Shown: one piece after another, positions 35,965 through 48,621 of the stretch
How positions within the stretch are numbered: the first letter of the stretch is position 1
Layout of the letters: each line of letters starts with the position of its first letter
From: Ptiloglossa arizonensis
Taxonomy: Eukaryota; Arthropoda; Insecta; Hymenoptera; Colletidae
Assembly (NCBI RefSeq): GCF_051014685.1
Contig: NW_027478599.1
Location: forward strand, 558,001 to 622,000
Reading direction: 5' to 3'
DNA length: 64,000 bases
Notes under the pieces: model-generated
Seen by the model: the letters and a program-made list of their open reading frames with translations, nothing else
Databases searched by the model: none
Told to the model about the DNA's origin: nothing
Made by a program: the position numbers and the translations under genes

Positions 35965-38900
35965 TGACATAACCAAAAAATTCCTATTGCATCTGAAAGT
36001 AGAAACTCGCCCGATTACAGCGGTTTGTGTATTTTTTCCCTAGGCCATTCTGGTTAAGCGTTTGGAGCAGCAGAAGTGCGAAAAATTAGTTGTCTTCTCA
36101 ACCATTTCTTAGCTTCCAATTCCCATATCTCGCGAACGGATTGAACTAACCGAAAAATTACTATTGCATCTGAAAGTAGAAACTCGCCCGATTACAACGG
36201 TATGTGTATTTTTTCCCTGGGCCATTCTGGTTAAGCGTTTGGAGCAGCAGAAGTGCGAAAAATTAGTTGTCTTCTCAAGCATTTCTTAGCTTCAAAGTCC
36301 CATATCTCGCGAACGGATTGACCTAACCCAAAAATTCCTATTGCATCTGAAAGTAGAAACTCGACCGATTACAACGGTATGTGTATTTTTTCCCTAGGCC
36401 ATTCTGGTTAAGCGATTGGAGCAGCAGAAGTGCGAAAAATTTTTGGCCTTCTCAACCATTTCTTGGCTTCAATCTCCCATATCTTGCGAACGGATTGACC
36501 TAACCAAAGAATTCCTATTGCATCTGAAAGTAGAAACTCGTCCGATTACAACGGTATGGGTATTTTTTCCCTAGGCCATTCTGGTTAAGCGTTTGGAGCA
36601 GCAGAAGTGCGAAAAATTTGTTGTCTTCTCAACCATTTCTTAGCTTCAAAGTCCCATATCTCGCGAACGGATTGACCTAACCCAAAAATTGCTATTGTAA
36701 CTGAAAGTAGAAACTCGCCCGATTACAACGGTATGTGTTTTTTTCCCTAGGCCATTCTGGTTAAGTGTTTGGAGCAGCAGAAGTGCGAAAAATTAGTTGT
36801 CTTCTCAACCATTTCTTAGTTTCAAACTCCCATATCTCGCGAACGGATTGACCTAACCCAAAAATTCCTATTGCATCTGAAAGTAGAAGCTCGCCCGATT
36901 ACAGCGGTATGTGTATTTTTTCCCTAGGCCATTCTGGATAAGCGTTTGGAGCAGCAGAAGTGCGAAAAATTAGTTCTCTTCTCAACCATTTCTTAGCTTC
37001 AAATTCCCATATCTCGCGAACGGATTGACCTAACCCAAAAATTCCTATTGTAACTGAAATTAGAAACTAGTCCGATTACAACGGTATGGGTATTTTTTCC
37101 CTAGGCCATTCTGGTTAAGCGTTTGGAGCAGCAGAAGTGCGAAAAATTTTTTGCCTTCTCAACCATTTCTTGGCTTCAAACTCCCATAACTCGCGAACGG
37201 ATTGACCTAACCCAAAAATTCCTATTGTAACTGAAAGAGAAACTCGCCCGATTACAACGGTATGTGTATTTGTTCCCTAGCCCATTCTGGTTAAGCGATT
37301 CTAGCAGCAGCAGTGCGAAAAATTTGTTGTCTTGTCAACCATTTTTTAGATTCAAAGTCCCATATCTCGAGAACGGATTGACCTAACCCAAAAATTGCTA
37401 TTGTAACTGAAAGTAGAAGCTCGTCCGATTACAACGGTATGGGTATTTTTTCCCTAGGCCATTCTGGTTAAGCGTTTGGAGCAGCAGAAGTGCGAAAAAT
37501 TTGTTGTCTTCTCAACCATTTCTTAGCTTCAAAGAACCATATCTCGCGAACGGATTGACCTAACCCAAAAATTCCTATTGTAACTGAAATTAGAAACTAG
37601 TCCGATTACAACGGTATGGGTATTTTTTCCCTAGGCTATTCTGGTTAAGCGTTTGGAGCAGCAGAAGTGCGAAAAATTTTTTGCCTTCTCAACCATTTCT
37701 TGGCTTCAAACTCCCATATCTCGCGAACGGATTGACCTAACCCAAAAATTCCTATTGCATCTGAAAGTAGAAACTCGTCCGATTACAACGGTATGTGTAT
37801 TTTTTCCCTAGCCCATTCTGGTTAAGCGATTGGAGCAGCAGAAGTGCGAAAAATTTGTTGTCTTGTCAACCATTTCTTAGCTTCAAAGACCCATATCTCG
37901 CGAACGGATTGACCTAACCCAAAAATTGCTATTGTAACTGAAAGTAGAAACTCACCCGACTACAACGGTATGTGTATTTTTTCCCTAGGCCATTCTGGTT
38001 AGCCGTTTGGTGCAGCGGAATTGCGAAAAATTTTTTGCCTTCTCAACCATTTCTTGGCTTCAATATCCCATATCTTGCGAACGGATTGACCTAATCAAAA
38101 AATTCCTATTGCATCTGAAAGTAGAAACTCGCCCGATTACAGCGGTTTGTGTAGTTTTTCCCTAGGCCATTCTGGTTAAGCGTTTGGAGCAGCAGAAGTG
38201 AAAAAATTTTTTGCCTCCTCAACCATTTCTTGGCTTCAAACTCCCATATCTCGCGAACGGATTGACCTAACTCAAAAATTCCTATTGCATCTGAAAGTAG
38301 AAACTCGTCCGATTACAACGGTATGGGTATTTTTTCCCTAGTCCATTCTGGTTAAGCGTTTGGAGCAGCAGAAGTGCGAAAAATTTGTTTTCTTCTCAAC
38401 CATTTCTTAGCTTCAAAGTCCCATATCTCGCAAACGGATTGACCTAACCCAAAAATTGCTATTGTAACTGAAAATAGAAACTCGCCCGATTACAACGGTA
38501 TGTGTATTTTTTCCCTAGGCCTTTCTGGTTAAGCGTTTGGAGCAGCAGAAGTGCGAAAAATTAGTTGTCTTCTCAACCATTTCTTAGCTTCAAATTCCCA
38601 TATCTCGCGAACGGATTGACCTAACCCAAAAATTCCCATTGCATCTGAAAGTAGAAACTCGCCCGATTACAGCGGTTTGTGTATTTTTTCCCTAGGCCAT
38701 TCTGGTTAAGCGATTGGAGCAGCAGAAGTGCAAAAAATTTTTTGCCTTATCAACCATTTCTTGGCTTCAAACTCCCATATCTCGCGAACGGATTGACCTA
38801 ATCCAAAAATTCCTATTGCATCTGAAAGTAGAAACTCGTCCGATTACAACGGTATGGGTATTTTTTCCCTAGGCCATTCTGGTTAAGCGTTTGGAGCAGC

Positions 38901-39550
38901 AGAAGTGCGAAAAATTTTTTGCCTTCTCAACCATTTCTTAGCTTCAAAGTCCCATATCTTGCGAACGGATTGACCTAACCAAAAAATTCCTATTGTAACT
39001 GAAAGTAGAAACTCGCCCGATTACAACGGTATGTGTATTTTTTCCCTTTGCCATTCTGGTTAAGCGTTTGAAGCAGCAGAAGTGCGAAAAATTAGTTGTC
39101 TTCTCAACCATTTCTTAGCTTCAAATTCCCATATCTCGCGAACGGATTGACCTAATCAAAAGATTCCTATAGCATCTGAAAGTAGAAGCTCGCCCGAATA
39201 CAACGGTATGTGAATTTTTTCCCTAGGCCATTCTGGTTAACCGTTTGGTGCAGCGGAATTGCGAAAAATTTTTTGCCTTCTCAACCATTTCTTGGATTCA
39301 ATTTGCCATATCTTGTGAACGGATTGACCTAACCAAAAAATTCCTATTGCATCTGAAAGTAGAAACTCGCCCGATTACAGCGGTTTGTGTATTTTTTCCC
39401 TAGGCCATTCTGGTTAAGCGATTGGAGCAGCAGAAGTGCGAAAAATTTTTTGCCTTCTCAACCATTTCTTGGCTTCAAACTCCCATATCTCGCGAACGGA
39501 TTGACCTAACCCAAAAATTCCTATTGCATCTGAAAGTAGAAACTCGTCCG
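35965..39550 (+). repeat. Higher-order repeat XYZ, copy 3 (about 20 monomers)
   Basis: X is at 35965-36435 and Y and Z match copy 1 at an offset of 5484 bp, which is 31 monomers less three single-base losses. The match is interrupted at about 37990-38165, where copy 3 carries the GGTTAGCCGTTTGGTGCAGC subfamily and GTGTAGTTTTTCCC instead of the copy 1 monomer, again without a change of monomer number. Similarity to copy 1 ends at about 39547, where CTCGCCCG is replaced by CTCGTCCG and the order changes. Confidence 0.87.
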
Positions 39551-40489
39551 ATTACAACGGTATGGGTATTTTTTCCCTAGTCCATTCTAGTTAAGCGTTT
39601 GGAGCAACAGAAGTGCGAAAAATTAGTTGTCTTCTCAACCATTTCTTAGATTCAAAGTCCCATATCTCGCGAACGGATTGACCTAACCCAAAAATTGCTA
39701 TTGTAACTGAAAGTAGAAACTCGCCCGATTACAACGGTATGTGTATTTTTTCCCTAGCCCATTCTGGTTAAGCGTTTCGAGCAGCAGAAGTGCGAAAAAT
39801 TAGTTGTCTTCTCAACCATTTCTTAGCTTCAAATTCCGATATCTCGCGAACGGATTTACCTAACCCAAAAATTCCCATTGCATCTGAAAGTAGAAACTCG
39901 CCCGATTACAGCGGTTTGTGTATTTTTTCCCTAGGCCATTCTGGTTAAGCGATTGGAGCAGCAGAAGTGAAAAAATTTTTTGCCTTCTCAACCATTTCTT
40001 GGCTTCAAACTCCCATATATCGCGAACGGATTGACCTAACCCAAAAATTCCTATTCCATCTGAAGGTAGAAACTCGTCCGATTACAACGGTATGTGAATT
40101 TTTTCCCTAGGCCATTCTGGTTAGCCGTTTGGTGCAGCGGAATTGCGAAAAATTTTTTGCCTTCTCAACCATTTCTTGGCTTCAATATCCCATATCTTGC
40201 GAACGGATTGACCTAATCAAAAAATTCCTATTGCATCTGAAAGTAGAAACTCGCCCGATTACAGCGGTTTGTGTAGTTTTTCCCTAGGCCATTCTGGTTA
40301 AGCGTTTGGAGCAGCAGAAGTGAAAAAATTTTTTGCCTTCTCAACCATTTCTTGGCTTCAAACTCCCATATCTCGCGAACGGATTGACCTAACTCAAAAA
40401 TTCCTATTGCATCTGAAAGTAGAAACTCGTCCGATTACAACGGTATGGGTATTTTTTCCCTAGTCCATTCTGGTTAAGCGTTTGGAGCA
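39551..40489 (+). repeat. Transition monomers between HOR families
   Basis: About five monomers joining XYZ to the right-hand HOR family. The stretch from about 39.8 to 40.49 kb (CTTCAAATTCCGATATC, GAAGTGAAAAAATTTT, CATATATCGCG, GGTTAGCCGTTTGGTGC, GTGTAGTTTTTCCC, CTAACTCAAAAATTCC) is repeated at about 44.55-45.26 kb, the end of the next HOR copy. That makes it the closing part of the right-hand family. Confidence 0.75.
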
Positions 40490-43400
40490 GCAGAAGTGCG
40501 AAAAATTTGTTTTCTTCTCAACCATTTCTTAGCTTCAAAGTCCCATATCTCGCAAACGGATTGACCTAACCCAAAAATTGCTATTGTAACTGAAAATAGA
40601 AACTCGCCCGATTACAACGGTATGTGTATTTTTTCCCTAGGCCTTTCTGGTTAAGCGTTTGGAGCAGCAGAAGTGCGAAAAATTAGTTGTCTTCTCAACC
40701 ATTTCTTAGCTTCAAATTCCCATATCTCGCGAACGGATTGACCTAACCCAAAAATTCCCATTGCATCTGAAAGTAGAAACTCGCCCGATTACAGCGGTTT
40801 GTGTATTTTTTCCCTAGGCCATTCTGGTTAAGCGATTGGAGCAGCAGAATTGCAAAAAATTTTTTGCCTTATCAACCATTTCTTGGCTTCAAACTCCCAT
40901 ATCTCGCGAACGGATTGACCTAATCCAAAAATTCCTATTGCATCTGAAAGTAGAAACTCGTCCGATTACAACGGTATGGGTATTTTTTCCCTAGGCCATT
41001 CTGGTTAAGCGTTTGGAGCAGCAGAAGTGCGAAAAATTTTTTGCCTTCTCAACCATTTCTTAGCTTCAAAGTCCCATATCTTGCGAACGGATTGACCTAA
41101 CCAAAAAATTCCTATTGTAACTGAAAGTAGAAACTCGCCCGATTACAACGGTATGTGTATTTTTTCCCTAGCCCATTCTGGTTAAGCGATTGGAGCAGCA
41201 GAAGTGCGAAAAATTTGTTGTCTTGTCAACCATTTCTTAGCTTCAATATCCATATCTCGCGAACGGATTGACCTAACCATAAAATTCCTATTGCATCTGA
41301 AAGTAGAAACTCGCCCGATTACTACGGTATGTGTATTTTTTCCCTAGGCCATTCTGGTTAAGCGTTTGGAGCAGCAGAAGTGCGAAAAATTAGTTGTCTT
41401 CTCAACCATTTCGTAGCTTCAATGTCCCATATCTCGCGAGCGGATTGACCTAACCAAAAAAGTCCTGTTGCGTCTGAAATTAGAAACTCGCCCGATTACA
41501 AAGGTATGTGTATTTTTTCCCTAGGCCATTTTGGTTAAGCGTTTGGAGCAGCAGAAGCGCGAAAAATTTGTTGTCTTCTCAACCATTTCGTAGCTTCAAA
41601 CTCCCATATCTCGCGAGCGGATTGTCCTAACCCAAAAATTCCTATTGCATCTGAAAGTAGAAACTCGCCCGATTACAACGGTATGTGTATTTCTTCCCTA
41701 GGCCATTCTGGTTAAGCGTTTGGAGCAGCAGAAGTGCGAAAAATTTGTTGTCTTGTCAACCACTTCTTAGCTTCAAAGTCCCATATCTTGCGAACGGATT
41801 GACCTAACCAAAAAATTCCCATTGTAACTGAAAGTAGAAACTCGCCCGATTACAACGGTATGTGTATTTTTTCCCTAGCCCATTCTGGTTAAGCGATTGG
41901 AGCAGCAGAAGTGCGAAAAATTTGTTGTCTTGTCAACCATTTCTTAGCTTCAATATCCATATCTCGCGAACGGATTGACCTAACCATAAAATTCCTATTG
42001 CATCTGAAAGTAGAAACTCGCCCGATTACTACGGTATGTGTATTTTTTCCCTAGGCCATTCTGGTTAAGCGTTTGGAGCAGCAGAAGTGCGAAAAATTAG
42101 TTGTCTTCTCAACCATTTCTTAGCTTCAAAGTCCCATAACTCGCGAACGGATTGACCTAACCCAAAAATTCCTATTGTAACTGAAAGTAGAAACTCGCCC
42201 GATTACAACGGTATGTGTATTTTTTCCCTAGCCCATTCTGGTTAAGCGATTGGAGCAGCAGAAGTGCGAAAAATTTGTTGTCTTGTCAACCATTTCTTAG
42301 CTTCAAAGTCCCATATCTCGCGAACGGATTGACCTAACCCAAAAATTCCTATTGTAACTGAAATTAGAAACTCGTCCGATTACAACGGTATGGCTTTTTT
42401 TCCCTAGGCCATTCTGGTTAAGCGTTTGGAGCAGCAGAAGTGCGAAAAATTTGTTGTCTTCTCAACCATTTCGTAGCTTCAATCTCACATATCTCGCGAG
42501 CGGATTGACTTAACCCAAAAATTCCTATTGCATCTGAAAGTAGAAACTCGCCCGATTACAACGGTATGTGTATTTTTTCCCTAGGCCATTCTGGTTAAGC
42601 GTTTGGAGCAGCAGAAGTGCGAAAAATTAGTTGTCTTCTCAACCATTTCTTAGCTTCAAATTCCCATATCTCGCGAACGGATTGACCTAACCCAAAAATT
42701 GCTATTGTAACTGGAAGTAGAAACTCGCCCGATTCCAACGGTATGTGTATTTCCTCCCTAGCCCATTCTGGTTAAGCGATTGGAGCAGCAGAAGTGCGAA
42801 AAATTTGTTGTCTTCTCAACCATTTCTTAGCTTCAAAGTCCCATAACTCGCGAACGGATTGACCTAATCAAAAGATTCCTATAGCATCTGAAAGTAGAAG
42901 CTCGCCCGATTACAGCGGTATGTGTATTTTTTCCCTAGGCCATTCTGGTTAAGCGTTTGGAGCAGCAGAAGTGCGAAAAATTAGTTCTCTTCTCAACCAT
43001 TTCTTAGCTTCAAATTCCCATATCTCGCGAACGGATTGACCTAACCAAAAAATTCCTAATGCATCTGAAAGTAGAAACTCGCCCGATTACAGCGGTTTGT
43101 GTATTTTTTCCCTAGGCCATTCTGGTTAAGCGATTGGAGCAGCAGAATTGCGAAAAATTTTTTGCCTTCTCAACCATTTCTTGGCTTCAAACTCCCATAT
43201 CTCGCGAACGGATTGACCGAACCCAAAAATTCCTATTACATCCGAAAGTAGAAACTCGTCCGATTACAACGGTATGGGTATTTTTTCCCTAGGCCATTCT
43301 GGTGAAGCGTTTGGAGCAGCAGAAGTGCGAAAAATTTGTTGTCTTCTCAACCATTTCGTAGCTTCAATCTCACATATCTCGCGAGCGGATTGACTTAACC

Positions 43401-45262
43401 CAAAAATTCCTATTGTAACTGAAATTAGAAACTCGTCCGATTACAACGGTATGGCTTTTTTTCCCTAGGCCATTCTGGTTAAGCGTTTAGAGCAGCAGAA
43501 GTGCGAAAAATTTGTTGTCTTCTCAACCATTTCGTAGCTTCAATCTCACATATCTCGCGAGCGGATTGACTTAACCCAAAAATTCCTATTGCATCTGAAA
43601 GTAGAAACTCGCCCGATTACAACGGTATGTGTATTTTTTCCCTAGGCCATTCTGGTTAAGCGTTTGGAGCAGCAGAAGTGCGAAAAATTAGTTGTCTTCT
43701 CAACCATTTCTTAGCTTCAAATTCCCATATCTCGCGAACGGATTGACCTAACCCAAAAATTGCTATTGTAACTGAAAATAGAAACTCGCCCGATTACAAC
43801 GGTACGTGTATTTCTTCCCTAGGCCTTTCTGGTTAAGCGTTTGGAGCAGCAGAAGTGCGAAAAATTAGTTGTCTTCTCAACCATTTCTTAGCTTCAAATT
43901 CCCATATCTCGCGAACGGATTGACCTAACCCAAAAATTCCCATTGCATCTGAAAGTAGAAACTCGCCCGATTACAGCGGTTTGTGTATTTTTTCCCTAGG
44001 CCATTCTGGTTAAGCGATTGGAGCAGCAGAAGTGCAAAAAATTTTTTGCCTTATCAACCATTTCTTGGCTTCAAACTCCCATATCTCGCGAACGGATTGA
44101 CCTAATCCAAAAATTCCTATTGCATCTGAAAGTAGAAACTCGTCCGATTACAACGGTATGGGTATTTTTTCCCTAGGCCATTCTGGTTAAGCGTTTGGAG
44201 CAGCAGAAGTGCGAAAAATTTTTTGCCTTCTCAACCATTTCTTAGCTTCAAAGTCCCATATCTTGCGAACGGATTGACCTAACCAAAAAATTCCTATTGT
44301 AACTGAAAGTAGAAACTCGCCCGATTACAACGGTATGTGTATTTTTTCCCTAGCCCATTCTGGTTAAGCGTTTCGAGCAGCAGAAGTGCGAAAAATTTGT
44401 TGTCTTCTCAACCATTTCGTAGCTTCAAAGTCCCATATCTCGCGAGCGGATTGACCTAACCCAAAAATTCCTATTGCATCTGAAAGTAGAAACTCGCCCG
44501 ATTACAACGGTATGTGTATTTTTTCCCTAGGCCAGTCTGGTTAAGCGTTTGGAGCAGCAGAAGTGCGAAAAATTAGTTGCCTTCTCAACCATTTCTTAGC
44601 TTCAAATTCCGATATCTCGCGAACGGATTGACCTAACCCAAAAATTCCCATTGCATCTGAAAGTAGAAACTCGCCCGATTACAGCGGTTTGTGTATTTTT
44701 TCCCTAGGCCATTCTGGTTAAGCGATTGGAGCAGCAGAAGTGAAAAAATTTTTTGCCTTCTCAACCATTTCTTGGCTTCAAACTCCCATATATCGCGAAC
44801 GGATTGACCTAACCCAAAAATTCCTATTGCATCTGAAGGTAGAAACTCGTCCGATTACAACGGTATGTGAATTTTTTCCCTAGGCCATTCTGGTTAGCCG
44901 TTTGGTGCAGCGGAATTGCGAAAAATTTTTTGCCTTCTCAACCATTTCTTGGCTTCAATATCCCATATCTTGCGAACGGATTGACCTAATCAAAAAATTC
45001 CTATTGCATCTGAAAGTAGAAACTCGCCCGATTACAGCGGTTTGTGTAGTTTTTCCCTAGGCCATTCTGGTTAAGCGTTTGGAGCAGCAGAAGTGAAAAA
45101 ATTTTTTGCCTTCTCAACCATTTCTTGGCTTCAAACTCCCATATCTCGCGAACGGATTGACCTAACTCAAAAATTCCTATTGCATCTGAAAGTAGAAACT
45201 CGTCCGATTACAACGGTATGGGTATTTTTTCCCTAGTCCATTCTGGTTAAGCGTTTGGAGCA
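40490..45262 (+). repeat. Right-hand HOR family, copy with 27 monomers
   Basis: It starts at the phase-marker monomer (ATTTGTTTTCTTC, 40506) and runs to the next one at 45279, a spacing of 4773 bp: 27 monomers minus six single-base losses. It contains the main series of the family (see 45263-48621) plus an internal repetition at about 43.3-44.3 kb, where the GGCTTTTTTTCCC / CAATCTCACATATC pair and the phase-marker series (here with GGTACGTGTATTTCTTCC) occur a second time. The longer length is therefore explained by duplicated segments. Confidence 0.85.
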
Positions 45263-48200
45263 GCAGAAGTGCGAAAAATTTGTTTTCTTCTCAACCATTT
45301 CTTAGCTTCAAAGTCCCATATCTCGCAAACGGATTGACCTAACCCAAAAACTGCTATTGTAACTGAAAATAGAAACTCGCCCGATTACAACGGTATGTGT
45401 ATTTTTTCCCTAGGCCTTTCTGGTTAAGCGTTTGGAGCAGCAGAAGTGCGAAAAATTAGTTGTCTTCTCAACCATTTCTTAGCTTCAAATTCCCATATCT
45501 CGCGAACGGATTGACCTAACCCAAAAATTCCCATTGCATCTGAAAGTAGAAACTCGCCCGATTACAGCGGTTTGTGTATTTTTTCCCTAGGCCATTCTGG
45601 TTAAGCGATTGGAGCAGCAGAATTGCAAAAAATTTTTTGCCTTATCAACCATTTCATGGCTTCAAACTCCCATATCTCGCGAACGGATTGACCTAATCCA
45701 AAAATTCCTATTGCATCTGAAAGTAGAAACTCGTCCGATTACAACGGTATGGGTATTTTTTCCCTAGGCCATTCTGGTTAAGCGTTTGGAGCAGCAGAAG
45801 TGCGAAAAATTTTTTGACTTCTCAACCATTTCTTAGCTTCAAAGTCCCATATCTTGCGAACGGATTGACCTAACCAAAAAATTCCTATTGTAACTGAAAG
45901 TAGAAACTCGCCCGATTACAACGGTATGTGTATTTTTTCCCTAGCCCATTCTGGTTAAGCGATTGGAGCAGCAGAAGTGCGAAAAATTTGTTGTCTTGTC
46001 AACCATTTCTTAGCTTCAATATCCATATCTCGCGAACGGATTGACCTAACCATAAAATTCCTATTGCATCTGAAAGTAGAAACTCGCCCGATTACTACGG
46101 TATGTGTATTTTTTCCCTAGGCCATTCTGGTTAAGCGTTTGGAGCAGCAGAAGTGCGAAAAATTAGTTGTCTTCTCAACCATTTCGTAGCTTCAATGTCC
46201 CATATCTCGCGAGCGGATTGACCTAACCAAAAAAGTCCTGTTGCGTCTGAAATTAGAAACTCGCCCGATTACAAAGGTATGTGTATTTTTTCCCTAGGCC
46301 ATTTTGGTTAAGCGTTTGGAGCAGCAGAAGCGCGAAAAATTTGTTGTCTTCTCAACCATTTCGTAGCTTCAAACTCCCATATCTCGCGAGCGGATTGTCC
46401 TAACCCAAAAATTCCTATTGCATCTGAAAGTAGAAACTCGCCCGATTACAACGGTATGTGTATTTCTTCCCTAGGCCATTCTGGTTAAGCGTTTGGAGCA
46501 GCAGAAGTGCGAAAAATTTGTTGTCTTGTCAACCACTTCTTAGCTTCAAAGTCCCATATCTTGCGAACGGATTGACCTAACCAAAAAATTCCTATTGTAA
46601 CTGAAAGTAGAAACTCGCCCGATTACAACGGTATGTGTATTTTTTCCCTAGCCCATTCTGGTTAAGCGATTGGAGCAGCAGAAGTGCGAAAAATTTGTTG
46701 TCTTGCCAACCATTTCTTAGCTTCAATATCCATATCTCGCGAACGGATTGACCTAACCATAAAATTCCTATTGCATCTGAAAGTAGAAACTCGCCCGATT
46801 ACTACGGTATGTGTATTTTTTCCCTAGGCCATTCTGGTTAAGCGTTTGGAGCAGCAGAAGTGCGAAAAATTAGTTGTCTTCTCAACCATTTCTTAGCTTC
46901 AAAGTCCCATAACTCGCGAACGGATTGACCTAACCCAAAAATTCCTATTGTAACTGAAAGTAGAAACTCGCCCGATTACAACGGTATGTGTATTTTTTCC
47001 CTAGCCCATTCTGGTTAAGCGATTGGAGCAGCAGAAGTGCGAAAAATTTGTTGTCTTGTCAACCATTTCTTAGCTTCAAAGTCCCATATCTCGCGAACGG
47101 ATTGACCTAACCCAAAAATTCCTATTGTAACTGAAATTAGAAACTCGTCCGATTACAACGGTATGGCTTTTTTTCCCTAGGCCATTCTGGTTAAGCGTTT
47201 GGAGCAGCAGAAGTGCGAAAAATTTGTTGTCTTCTCAACCATTTCGTAGCTTCAATCTCACATATCTCGCGAGCGGATTGACTTAACCCAAAAATTCCTA
47301 TTGCATCTGAAAGTAGAAACTCGCCCGATTACAACGGTATGTGTATTTTTTCCCTAGGCCATTCTGGTTAAGCGTTTGGAGCAGCAGAAGTGCGAAAAAT
47401 TAGTTGTCTTCTCAACCATTTCTTAGCTTCAAATTCCCATATCTCGCGAACGGATTGACCTAACCCAAAAATTGCTATTGTAACTGGAAGTAGAAACTCG
47501 CCCGATTCCAACGGTATGTGTATTTCCTCCCTAGCCCATTCTGGTTAAGCGATTGGAGCAGCAGAAGTGCGAAAAATTTGTTGTCTTCTCAACCATTTCT
47601 TAGCTTCAAAGTCCCATAACTCGCGAACGGATTGACATAATCAAAAGATTCCTATAGCATCTGAAAGTAGAAGCTCGCCCGATTACAGCGGTATGTGTAT
47701 TTTTTCCCTAGGTCATTCTGGTTAAGCGTTTGGAGCAGCAGAAGTGCGAAAAATTAGTTCTCTTCTCAACCATTTCTTAGCTTCAAATTCCCATATCTCG
47801 CGAACGGATTGACCTAACCAAAAAATTCCTAATGCATCTGAAAGTAGAAACTCGCCCGATTACAGCGGTTTGTGTATTTTTTCCCTAGGCCATTCTGGTT
47901 AAGCGATTGGAGCAGCAGAATTGCGAAAAATTTTTTGCCTTCTCAACCATTTCTTGGCTTCAAACTCCCATATCTCGCGAACGGATTGACCGAACCCAAA
48001 AATTCCTATTACATCCGAAAGTAGAAACTCGTCCGATTACAACGGTATGGGTATTTTTTCCCTAGGCCATTCTGGTTAAGCGTTTGGAGCAGCAGAAGTG
48101 CGAAAAATTTGTTGTCTTCTCAACCATTTCTTAGCTTCAAAGTCCCATATCTCGCGAACGGATTGACCTAACCCAAAAATTCCTATTGTAACTGAAACTA

Positions 48201-48621
48201 GAAACTCGTCCGATTACAACGGTATGTGAATTTTTTCCCTAGGCCATTCTGGTTAGCCGTTTGGTGCAGCGGAATTGCGAAAAATTTTTTGCCTTCTCAA
48301 CCATTTCTTGGCTTCAATATCCCATATCTTGCGAACGGATTGACCTAATCAAAAAATTCCTATTGCATCTGAAAGTAGAAACTCGCCCGATTACAGCGGT
48401 TTGTGTAGTTTTTCCCTAGGCCATTCTGGTTAAGCGTTTGGAGCAGCAGAAGTGAAAAAATTTTTTGCCTTCTCAACCATTTCTTGGCTTCAAACTCCCA
48501 TATCTCGCGAACGGATTGACCTAACTCAAAAATTCCTATTGCATCTGAAAGTAGAAACTCGTCCGATTACAACGGTATGGGTATTTTTTCCCTAGTCCAT
48601 TCTGGTTAAGCGTTTGGAGCA
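45263..48621 (+). repeat. Right-hand HOR family, 19-monomer reference copy
   Basis: Nineteen distinguishable monomers in order, with tags: 1 ATTTGTTTTCTTC; 2 ATTCCCATTGC; 3 TGCAAAAAATTTT with CCTTATC; 4 TTTTTTGACTTC; 5 CAATATCCATATC; 6 GTCCTGTTGCGTC; 7 GAAGCGCG with ATTGTCCTAAC; 8 CAACCACTTC; 9 CAATATCCATATC; 10 CATAACTCGCG; 11 GGCTTTTTTTCCC; 12 CAATCTCACATATC; 13 GGAAGTAG with GATTCCAACGG; 14 CATAACTCGCG with CATAATCAAAAG; 15 AGTTCTCTTC; 16 CCGAACCC with TTACATCCG; 17 GAAACTAG; 18 GTGTAGTTTTT; 19 GAAGTGAAAAAATT with AACTCAAAAATTCC. The spacing is 3359 bp, 19 x 177 minus four. Confidence 0.9.
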
